Part shown: piece after piece, positions 1 to 10,666 of the stretch | Layout of the letters: each line of letters opens with the position of its first letter | How positions within the stretch are numbered: position 1 is the stretch's first letter | Assembly: GCF_031755915.1 (NCBI RefSeq) | Contig: NC_083384.1 | Location: 5,603,501-5,667,500, forward strand | Direction: 5' to 3' | Source of the DNA: Ziziphus jujuba | Lineage: Eukaryota; Streptophyta; Magnoliopsida; Rosales; Rhamnaceae | DNA length: 64,000 bases | Notes under the pieces: generated by a model | Database searches by the model: none | Seen by the model: the letters and a program-made list of their open reading frames with translations, nothing else | Told to the model about the DNA's origin: nothing | Program-made: the position numbers and the translations under genes

Positions 1-755
1 TTTTATTTTTTTGGAACACACATTATTGATATCAGGCAACGCATAATCAACATTATGCATCGCCTATTAACTTATTAATTTTTTTTTGGTTTTTTATAAA
101 TATTAATCAGTTGATTTTCTTTCAACTTTAAATAACAAGTGAAAATATTTAAGCAGCATCACAGAGCTTCTTTTTTTTTTTTTTCCAAAAAATATTTGTA
201 TTAGGCGACGCATAGGTATATTGTGAGTCACCTGATGCCATTATATTTATTTATTTTTCTTTTTCATAAAATACTAATCAATCAGATTTTTTTTCAACTT
301 TAAAAACCAATGAAAATATTTAAGAAAAATAACAAAGCTGGATTGTTATTTTTTTGTCCCATATTATTGATATCAGGCGACGCATAAACAACTCTATGCG
401 TTGCTTGTTAAGATATATATATATATATATATATTTTGGTAAATATTAATCAATTGATTTTCTTCCAACTTTAAATAAAAAAAAATATTTATGCAGCTTC
501 ACAAAGCTTGTTTTTGTTTTTGTTTTTTTTCAAAAATATTTGTATCAGGCGACGCATATGCATATTGTGCGTCGCCTATTCACTTTAAATTTATTTATTT
601 TTATTTTTCATAAAATATTAATCAATCTGATTTTCTTTCAACTTTCAAAAGCAATGAAAATATTTAAGAAAAATAACAAAGCTGGATTGTTAATTTTTTT
701 GTCCACATATTATTGATATCAGGGGACGAATAACCAATTATATGCGTCGCCTGTT

Positions 756-789
<34 letters not shown>

Positions 790-1536
790 TGTAAATATTA
801 ATCAATTGATTTTCTTTCAGCTTTAAATAAAAAGAGAAAATATTTAAGCAGCTTCACAAAGCTTGTTTTTGTTTTTTTTTTTCAAAAATATTTTTATCAG
901 GCGATGCATATGCATATTGTGCATCGCTTGTTCACTATAAATTTATTTATTTTTCTTTTTCATAAAATATTAATCAATCTGATTTTCTTTCAACTTTAAA
1001 TAACAAATGAAAATATTTAAGCAGCATCAGAGAGCTTGATTTATTTTTTTTTTGGGTACAAAATATTTGTATCAGGCAACGCACAATCACGTTACCTTTT
1101 TACTTTACTGTATTGTTTTTTTTTTTTTGTTTTCTTAAAATATTAATCAATCTGTTTTACTTTCAACTTCAAATAACTAGTAAAAATATTTAATAAGCAT
1201 AACTGTGTTGGTTTTTTTTTTTTTTTATTTGTATAAGGTAATGCACAATAATATTGGGCGTTGTCTGTTACAATTTTATTTTATTTTTTTGATTTTCTAA
1301 AAATATTAATCAATCTGTTTTACTTTCAACTTCACATAACTAGTTAAAATATTTAAGAAGCATAGCTGTTCTGGTTTTTGTTTTCTTTGCATTATTTGTA
1401 TCAGGCGACGTATAAGTGTGTGTTGCCTGTTAACCTTTTATTTTTATTTTTTTTTGGTTTTCTAAAAGTATTAATCAATCTGTTTTACTTTCAACTTCAA
1501 ATAACCAGTTAAAATATTTAAGCACATAACTGTGAT

Positions 1537-1569
<33 letters not shown>

Positions 1570-1830
1570 ATTATTTGTATCAAGTGACACTCAAGCATAT
1601 TGTGCCTCATCTGTTCACCTTTTATTTTATTCTTATTTGATTTTTTTTTCTAAAAATATTAATCAATCAGTTTTACTTTCTACTTCAAATAACCATTTAA
1701 AATTTTTAAGCAGCATAATTGTGCTCGTTTTTTTTTTTTTCAATTTGTTTTGCAATATCAGGCGATGCACAAGCATCTTGTCCATTTTGTGTTTCAACTC
1801 TTTTAATTATTTTTAATATTGTTTGAATTT
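1..1830. repeat. Tandem array 1, about 172-bp period, palindromic GCGACGC core
   Basis: About eleven diverged units carry a dyad of the form GGCGACGCATA ... TATGCGTCGCC near 34, 203, 375, 547, 721, 898, 1071, 1236, 1400, 1580 and 1759, so the spacing is close to 172 bp. Each unit also has a T-rich tract, an ATCAATCTGATTTTCTTTCAACTT block and an AAAATATTTAAG block. Units at 34, 375 and 721 resemble each other, as do those at 203, 547 and 898, giving a dimeric higher-order period near 344 bp on the left; units decay toward the right. No coding potential is seen. The array lies beyond the 3' end of the TNP1-like gene. Confidence 0.85.
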
Positions 1831-1964
1831 TTGTAAAATTGGTATGTTTAAAAACAAAGTTCATGCAAAACAAATATTACCTTATGAGTGATTTTTACAA
1901 ATTGGTCTATGATATTTTATATGTACAAACAAAAGCTATTAACAAAAGCTAGCTATTTCACTAC

Positions 1965-4900
1965 CATGCATTGATATTCATTGGTTTTAGATACTTGTGA
2001 TCATCACTGTTGCCCATTCATCTCTAAATTCGTTGACATTTTCAGCTTATAACCAAGTGACACCTTCATACTGAACATGAGAAACTTATGTTAATACATA
2101 TACAAATAATCATAAATATTAATTATTACATAATAGAAATATGATGAAATCATTAAATTAATAATAATTTACCATTCCTCTTAAGTCCTGAGGAGGAACT
2201 TTGCGCCTAATGATATCTCACATTATCATCATAATATAGTAACATCATTCCGTACTCCTGGGCTGCATTGGTGTCTAAATTTGCAAACAATAAATTATGT
2301 GTAATATTAGATACAAATATATACAAGCATTTAAATTAACTAACAACTAATAATGCTAAGTTTATATATAATAATTACCTTAGTATTTTGCCACCAAAGT
2401 TTCTTTTCAAATGTCTTTCCTTGGTTCCATGCAACGAAGGAACTATATAGAAATATAAATATTGTATAAGATTATATTGTAGCTTCAAAAGTACAAATCC
2501 AATATAAGAACAATTAATTAAAAAAATTAGAGTTATTAACTTACTCGTCGATCAAAGTTTTTAGATCCTTATCAATTATATTCTTATGAGTCTTCAAAGA
2601 ATCAAAAAACCATGCTACTGCTTTGTATAAATCAATAACAAATAGCATCCAATGATTCCTAAAAACACCAATAAATATTTTAGTTAATATGATATTTTTT
2701 GAAATTAATATTTTCACAACATAATTCAATTAAAACTAACACAATATTACCTTGCACAGTAGGGAAATAGCCATAGTTGATTATTTCTTGCATCTTGCCA
2801 TCTACTCAATATATTTATCATCTGTTCATGAGGGTTTGGATGAACAACCGAAGCAATAATATCCGGATGAACAAAGTAATAATTCCCTTTGAAGGAGCCC
2901 GTCAATCCCTCACATAAATGCCTACATAATCCGATTACAAGTAATTATAGTGTTTATAATTAATTAAATTGAAGAATTAGTTATAAACACATCCAAATTT
3001 TGTTTACCTTATGTAAAATAAGATGCATTCGGAAGATAATTCTTGCACGTAACAAAAATCGTTTATATCGCTCCTCGCTATGCCCAACTGTTGTTCTTTC
3101 CCAAAGATCTCTTTTTTCATACTAAAAAACCATAAATGATCGCTATTGATGTCCTTGATCCTACGTAGCAACTCTCGGATCCTTGGGATAACAACTAAGG
3201 GATCAACATTATCATCTTGATCATTCTCAACATTTGACCTGTTCGAGCTTCCCTACAAATATCAACAAACAACATTTAAAGTAGAACAAAAACGAAATTA
3301 TTTTAAACTTCATTATTATATACAAAAATGAAATTATTTTAAACTTCATTATTATATACAAAAACGAAATTGTTTTGAACTTCATTATTATATATAGCTA
3401 CATCGAACAATACCTCTTCAGATGGCAAGATAACAAGATCTCTTGGCTATGCAACAAATGCACCTTTAGCATCACCAACACGTATGATGTCAAATGACGG
3501 AATAGGCAAAGGTGCAAATCCATCAATAACGTCATCAACAATGACCTTATAATTTGCTGCACCTAGCTTCACACCATGGCACATATCCGTTGGCAGTGAA
3601 GGTACCAAAGTGCCACGTGCTACTATATGGCCAACATTGCCTTGTGCAAGATTGCATTTTACACCCTACAAAGTTAAAAAAAAAAAAATTAATTTAGGTT
3701 CACATGACAATATTCCTTCAACTTAAAGACTCGATCCCATGACCTTATGGCGGTAGGTAGGGCTCTTCAACCATGGGAGCTATATAGATAATAATAACCC
3801 ACTTAAACATATATATATATATATATAATGAAATAATTACCTCAGGATAGATCAGAGGAGCATTAACCCTAGATATAGATTGGGTCCCATGAGCAGCAAC
3901 ATCATTGACTTGGATCCCAGGAGCATCAACATCATGGGCTGGGGGGGGGGGGGTGTCCCTTGAGCAGCAACATCATTGACTTGGATTCCAGGAGCAGCAA
4001 CATCATCGGCTGGATGAGTGAGTGACGGAATGTCAATAGCACATGCCGATATGAGCGCATCAACTTGGGTAGCACTGCTGCTGCTTGAATTTCTAATGAT
4101 CGCCACCAGACCTTTGAGCAGCATCTCATAGATTGCATTGTTTCCACTTCCCTCCGACTTAGTCTTTTTTTATGAACTCGGCTTAGGAGTATGGAAAAAG
4201 TTAGTCACCGTGTATCCTTTGCCTCGACCCCTAAGCCTACCTCCATACTCCTCTTTTCCCAAAGCTTGTGTGAGGATATCCATCGAAGGTGAAGGCTGAA
4301 TTTCTCCTTCTGTTGCCTTCTTCTTTAAGTCATTCTACAATATATTTTTTAAATGATTAAATATATCGGTTTATATAATAATGAACTAAATAATAAGATA
4401 TGCAACAAATATTCATAAAAAATACAATACTCACAATTTTTTCCCCTACATGTTCAGTTTCTTCATTTGCATATTTTCCATCCTTCCCCATACATGCCCG
4501 TATCCATAGGTCATCTCGGTCTACATAATCTTCGGTGCCTCTTTAAGTTGCTTCAAAAGTTACAAATAAATTAATTTTAATAATGCAAGTGAGTAACAAT
4601 GACAAAATTAATATGGTTAAATGTAAATAAAAATAAATTGCATACAATGGCTCTTTCTAATCTCGCATAGCCCATTGCACCCATCCTATGCAGATACTTG
4701 TTTAATTGCTGTTTTTCCGAATATTTTTGACTTAATGCCTACAAAAGTTATAAACATACATATTAGAAAACCCAAATAATTTAAGTCACCATATCAAATT
4801 TTAATTTTTATATAAATAATGACAGCGCAATTTAATACAACATTAACGTGCATTAAACAAAACTATACCTGGAATTTATCCGACAACCTTTGTTGTACAA

Positions 4901-5528
4901 CATCATCCCACACCTCTTGGCTTATGAATTCATACATTGAGGGTCGATGCTTCAAATTTTTGGGTGTGTCAATATATGGTCGAACAAAATATCTATATAA
5001 GTCATTCTTGATTTTTCTCCATTTGTCATAACAATCTTTTAAAGTTACCTTCCTAAAACTATCATCTTTACCCGTATATTGCTGCAAAATTAATATATAT
5101 ATATATATTTAGTAACATTGATTGACAAGTAAATGCGGTAAGTTAGAAATGCAAGTAAAATGCATACAAGCTACAGATGCAAAAAAGGAATTACAAAATC
5201 TTCATCAATTAAATATGATTCATAATAAACAATATTTAACAATAATGCACTCTGTACCTCTATTGATGCCCATAGGTTATCTTTTAATACCAGCCAACGA
5301 GCCCTCCAAATTGTTCAGTCGAACGGCCTCAGAGTTAATAGCAACTTCAACCTCATTATATTGAGGTTCCAAGCTTTTGTTTCCTGCCAAATACTTCCTA
5401 AGGCCTTTCATCGTTGTAGCCCTTTGTTTTCTACGCCTTGGGGATGACGTATTCGGTCTTTCCATATCACTGGATGGTGATCCAGCGCCATCCCCATCCG
5501 AGAGGACATGTTCATTAAAAGGATCCAT
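1965..5528 (-). pseudogene. TNP1-like CACTA gene fused to DUF8039-like and Ulp1/C48 peptidase-like region, decayed
   Basis: Minus-strand exons, in order. About 5528-5283 starts MDPFNEHVLSD and contains ATTMKGLRKYLAGNKSLEP. About 5087-4871 holds KWRKIKNDLYRYFVRPYID, with donor CAG|GTATAG. About 4739-4640 has HRMGAMGYARLERA, and about 4545-4440 has DLWIRACMGKDGKYA. About 4335-3842 has DILTQALGKEEYGGRLRGRG. These match the Ptta/En/Spm transposase family. Then about 3665-3413 is DUF8039-like (FVA-stop-PRDLVIL). About 3250-2175 resembles a Ulp1 (C48) protease, with NHWMLFVIDLYK and FFDSLK supplying His and Asp. The last exon (about 2040-1965) reads EFRDEWATVM. Nonsense codons lie at 4170-4172 (TAA) and 3447-3449 (TAG for an expected Trp). 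Where the family has catalytic Cys (ECGYY-like) this gene reads EYG (codon at 2252-2254), so protease activity is unlikely. Exon limits are hand-placed. In En/Spm-type elements TNP1/TNPA binds subterminal repeats; no such role is shown here. Confidence 0.75.
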
Positions 5529-6655
5529 AATCTACATACAAAAAACATAAACACAAATTAATATTACTAACAATATGAACATAGGGTGTAGTATAATTAA
5601 TAAACCATTAATAACAATAATAAATGATAAATTCATATAATTTATTTAACAAATGATGCAGTAATAGTATCTTCTCTTAACATCTATCCCCTTTAACAGT
5701 CATTAACATTTTCAAACACAAAAGGCAACTAAATCACTAATGGATTCTAAGCCGTACAAATGACATCGTTTTAAGACCCGCAAAAGAGAACCATCTGTGA
5801 TATGTTGACATTTCCCACGCAATTTATAATGGCTATATCTTGAATTTAAACATATAAACACATAATACAAATATTAGCATATCATTTTGCTTTACATACA
5901 ATCGAACCCCACTCAATAAATATAGCTATTTTTCAAAAAAACATTTAGCCAACCCATTGTCGATGACAAGACATGATTTTGACAACATAATACCCCACCA
6001 AAATAACAGTAATAAACAAAAATTTTAAAATACAAAAAAAAAAACCAGTAAACAGAATATTTTTTTAAGCAACACATACACCACCGAACCCCAAAACGGA
6101 TGAAAAACAGCACATCTTTACAAATCCAGCAATCAAGAGGAACTTCAAGCCACCACAGCAGTCGACGTTGATAGCACGGCAGAAACCCAGCAACCCAATC
6201 CCCGCGATGAGACGGAAAAAATCCCAGCCACCCAACCCCACGATGGCGAAGTACACAACCCACCCAACCCGGCGATGGTGACAGCCACGGCAAAAGGGTG
6301 AAGTGCTTCCAACCCAACCACCAACAAGAAGAAGAAGTAGAGGAAGAAGGAACTTTGAAATTTGGGAAAGAAACCCACAAAATCCTTCAAACCCTTGAAA
6401 GAAACACGAATGCCTAATGAGAGAGTGATCCTTCAAAATCTTCTCATACTTCCTAGATTGCTTCCAACACTCAAGTATCCGTACTTGGGGTTAATTGTTG
6501 AAAAGAAAGCCCATCGAAGAATGTGCTATTTTATTTTTAATATTTCGTGAATATTGGGGAATAAAAAATGGTTATTAAGAACATTTTAGGGGCAAATACA
6601 AATATTTAAAGACACAAAAGAAAGAAAAAATTGAAATACAAAAGAAAAAAAAAAG
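5529..6655 (-). promoter_or_regulatory. Upstream leader and promoter side of the TNP1-like gene
   Basis: No gene is supported here. Between about 6120 and 6360 base composition rises sharply in GC over the flanks, with repeated CCAACCC and GCGATG-type words. Overlapping minus-strand ORFs here are Trp/Gly/Ser-rich low-complexity translations. The position, between the presumed ATG at 5528 and the motif array at 6660, fits a 5' untranslated leader and promoter. No TATA box was assigned. Confidence 0.35.
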
Positions 6656-6659
6656 AAAT

Positions 6660-9094
6660 TAGAACAGGCGACTCATAAAGAAGAAACTACATCGCCTATC
6701 AAAAATTAAAAAGCATATCAATTTTAAGTGTTTTGAAAGTTTAAATAGAAAATAAAGTATACTTGAAAGAAAATCAGATTGATTAAAAAAATAAAAAATA
6801 AAAAATAAAAAACTCATTTATGTTGTTTAAATATTTTCACTGGTGATTTGATGCTAAAAGAAAATTAGATTGATTGGAAAAAAAAAAAAACAAAAATTTG
6901 CTAACAGGCAGCGCAGAAATATGATTATGCGTCGCCCATAAAAATATGTAAAAACAAAAAAAAAATAATTTTTGTTGTTTAAATATTTTCACTGGTGATT
7001 TGGTGCTGAAAGAATATCAGATTGATTAATCAAAAAGAGCATGCCAAAAAAAAAAATTGCTATCAAGCAACGCGTAACTATGGTTATACGTCACTTGTTA
7101 CCATGCTTTTGTACAAAAACAAAAAAAAAAAAGTTCAGTTAATATTGCTAAAATATTTTCACTAGATATTTGATGTTGAAAAGAAAATCAAATTGATTTA
7201 AAAAAAAATAAAAAAATATATATATTTGCTAACAGGCGACGTGGAAATATTATTATGCGTCACCTATTACCAATAATTTTATGAAAAAAAAACACTTATT
7301 TATGTTGTTTAAAAATTTTTACTGGTGATTTGATGCTGAAAGAAAATCAGATTGATTAAACAAAAAGAACACAAAAAATGTTCAGTTAATAAGTTGCTTA
7401 AATATTTTCACTGGATATTTGATGTTGAAAGAAAATCAGATTGATTGAAAAAGAAAAAAAACCAAAAAACAAAAAATTGCTAACAGGCGACGTGGAAATA
7501 TGATTATGCGTCGCCTATTAAAAATATGTAAAAAAAAAAAATTTATTTTTTTTGTTTAAATATTTTCATTGGTGATTTGATGCTGAAAGAAGATCAGATT
7601 GATTAATTAAAAAGAGTACCAAAAATAAAAAACAAAATAAATTGCTAACAAGCGACGCATAACTATGGTTATGCGTCGCTTGTTACCATGCTTTTGTTAA
7701 AAAAAAAATGTTCAGTAAATAAGTTGCTTAAATATTTTTATAGGATATTTGATGTTGTAAAGAAAATCAGATTGATTGAAAAAAAAAACAAAATATATAT
7801 ATATATATATATATATTTATTTGCTAACAGACGATGCGGAAACATTATTATACATCGCCTATTACCGATAATTTAAAAAAAAAAAACACTTATTTATGTT
7901 CTTTAAATATTTTCACTGGTGATTTGATGCTGAAAGAAAATCAAATTGATTAAACAGAAATAGCACACACCAAAAAAAGAAAGATTTGCTAACAAGCAAC
8001 GCATAACTATGATTATGTGTCACCTGTTACCATAATTTTTTTTATAAAAAAAAATATGTTCAATTAATAAGTTGCTTAAATATTTTCACTGGATATTTGA
8101 TGTTGAAAGAAATCAGATTGATTTGAAAAAAAATCAAAAAAAAAAAAATGCTAATAGGCGATGCGAAAATACGATTATGCGTCGCCTATTAAAAATATGT
8201 AAAAAAATAATAATAATTTTTGTTGTTTAAATATTTTCACTAGTGATTTGATGCTGAAAGAAATCAAATTGATTAATCAAAAAGAGCACAAAAAAAAAGG
8301 GAAAATAAATTGCTAACAAGCGACGCATAGCTATGGTTATGCGTCACTTGTTACCATGCTTTTGTTAAAAAAAAAAAATGTTCAGTAAATAAGTTGCTTA
8401 AATATTTTCACAGGATATTTGATGTTGTAAAGAAAATCAGATTGATTAAAAAAAAAAATTATATATTAGCTAACAGGCGACAGGGAAACATTATTATACA
8501 TCGCCTATTATCGATAATTTTTTTTTTTAAAAAGCACTTATTTATGTTGTTTAAATATTTTCACTGGTGATTTGGTACTGAAAGAAAATCAGATTGATTA
8601 AACAAAAATAGTACACACCTAAAAAAGAAAGATTTGCTAACAAGTGACGCATAACTATGATTATGCGTCGCCTGTTACAATGATCTAAAAAAAAAAATGT
8701 TCAATTAATAAGTTGCTTAAATATTTTCATGGGATATTTGATGTTGAAAGAAAATAAGATTGATTGAAAAAAAAAAACCAAAAACAAAATAATGCTAACA
8801 GGTGACGCTGAAATATGATTATGCGTCTCCTATTAAAAATATGTAAAAAAAATAATAATTTTTGTTGTTTAAATATTTTTACTGGTGATTTGATGCTGAA
8901 AGAAAATCAGATTGATTAATCAAAAAGAGCATAAAAAAAAAACAAAATAAATTGCTAACAAGCGACGCATAACCATAGTTATGCGTCGCTTGTTACCATG
9001 CTCTTGTTAAAAAAAAAATGTTCAATAAATAAGTTGCTTAAATATTTTCACAGGATATTTGATGTTGTAAAGAAAATCAGATTGATTGAAAAAA

Positions 9095-9127
<33 letters not shown>

Positions 9128-9520
9128 CTATTTGCTAACAGGCGACGCGGAAACATTATTATACGTCGCCTATTACCGAAAATTAAAAAAAAACACTCAT
9201 TTATGTTGTTTAAATATTTTTACTGGTGATTTGATGCTGAAAGAAAATTAGATTGATTAAAAAGAAAGAGCACCCACCAAAAAAAAAAAAAAAAAGATTT
9301 GCTAACAAGCGACGCATAAGGTTATGCGTCGCCTGTTACCATGCTTTTTTTTAAAAAACAAATGTTCAATTAATAAGTTGCTTAAATATTTTCACTGGAT
9401 ATTTGATGTTGAAAGAAAATTAGATTGATTGAAACACAAAAACCAAAAAAAAAAATATTTTCTAACAGGCGACGCGGAAATATTATTATACATCTCCTAT
9501 TGTCCTTTTGAAAGGGTCAC
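6660..9520. repeat. Tandem array 2, about 165-bp monomers in a four-monomer higher-order repeat of about 660 bp
   Basis: About 17-18 units carry dyads such as AGGCGACGCGG...TACGTCGCC or AAGCGACGCATAAC...GTTATGCGTCGCTT near 6666, 6905, 7065, 7234, 7485, 7650, 7827, 7995, 8154, 8321, 8475, 8643, 8802, 8961, 9140, 9307 and 9469. Monomer types recur every four units: 7485/8154/8802/9469, 7650/8321/8961, 7827/8475/9140 and 7995/8643/9307, a higher-order period of about 640-670 bp. The backbone (TTGCTTAAATATTTTCACTGG and GAAAGAAAATCAGATTGATT) is the reverse complement of the array-1 backbone. At 7646-7685 the dyad has two 18-bp arms around a TATG loop. Confidence 0.88.
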
Positions 9521-10660
9521 CTTAAATTATCTGGCGACCCATGTATCATTTAATGTGTCGCTTGTTATTTCAAAAGAAGGAACAAATGTAATCTATTATT
9601 TTATTTGAGTTCAAATTAACTATCATTGATAGCCAAAAACATGGAAGTTCAACTCGTTGAACATACTTACGTCAAGTAACTGGACTATGGGTCCTTGCTT
9701 TAGATCAATTTACAATTGTTATATCCTATCTTAAATTATGTCGTGAGATGTGTTTTTGTGTTTGTGTATACACATATATGTGAATAATTGAAAAGAGCAT
9801 TGATAAAACTGTTTTCTATTTTTAGATCAATTGAATTGATGTTCATTGGAATGCTACGTGAAAATATTTGTAGATGTAATTTAAAAAAAATAACTAAAAT
9901 TAAAAAATAAATTTTAAATACTATTGGATAAGGCGACCCTTTTATATGTAACTGCATCGCCTATTTATTTCAATGAGTCGCTAGTTCATCTAGTTTTTTA
10001 AACGAAAAATTACAATTTTAGAGTTATTGCCAAAAGTTTAAGAAGGAAATAAACAGTACTTGGAGAAACTTTTTTTTTAAGGAATTAAAAAAAAAGGCCG
10101 TCTATGAAACTGTTTATCCCTTAGTGACATAGTTTATTTCAATACGTCGCCTGTTTATCCATTTTTTTAAAATTTTTGGTGCGTTTTAAAATTTTAGACG
10201 GGATTTTGAATACCATTTCTTTTCACAAAATCTGTGTTAGTACATTTCATAATAGGTGTTAGAATCGGAAGCAATCTAAAAGAGACTTGAAGAGTGGGAT
10301 TTTTCATGTTTAAGTTTCCATTTGCCTGCGTTGCTATCTGGAAGTTGGATTTCTCTGTGTCGCCCTCGTGGTTAGCTTGGCTTCTTCTTTCTTCGTCTCC
10401 ATGGTTTCGGTGAGTTTCTTTTCTCTTTATGATTGGCGGTGACATGTGGTGGATTGGGTTATTTTTTTATTTTTATTTTTTTTCATTATAACCGAAGGTT
10501 AGGTTTGCTAGGTTTTCTTAATCTTGCTTTTGTCAAGGTTCGCCGGGTTTTCTTAATCTTGCTTTTGTCGATAATTTGTTTGCGATGGGTTTTCTTAATC
10601 TTGCTTTTGTCGATAATTTTTTTTTGTGATATTGTTTGACATTGTTCTGCTTAGATTGGT
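9521..10660. promoter_or_regulatory. Region upstream of TNP2 with scattered array-type motifs
   Basis: Beyond the regular array the motif continues at wider spacing: TGGCGACCCATG ... TGTGTCGCTTGTTA near 9531-9567, AAGGCGACCC ... GCATCGCCTATT near 9930-9964, GAGTCGCTAG near 9974 and TACGTCGCCTG near 10143. This puts motif copies close to the start of the divergent TNP2 gene at 10667. It may hold the TNP2 promoter. A T/GC-mixed direct repeat (TTTTCTTAATCTTGCTTTTGTC, about 10516, 10549 and 10588) lies just upstream of the ATG. No transcription start can be placed from sequence alone. Confidence 0.4.
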
Positions 10661-10666
10661 AGGGAA

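Noticed and set aside
1..1830. CRISPR-like regular repeats with palindromic core
   Set aside because: The period is about 172 bp, the units are diverged along their whole length, there are no unique spacers, and the setting is a plant transposon.
5913..6436. Overlapping minus-strand ORFs of 155 and 123 residues
   Set aside because: Trp/Gly/Ser-rich translations of a GC-rich repeat-like leader; no domain, three competing frames.
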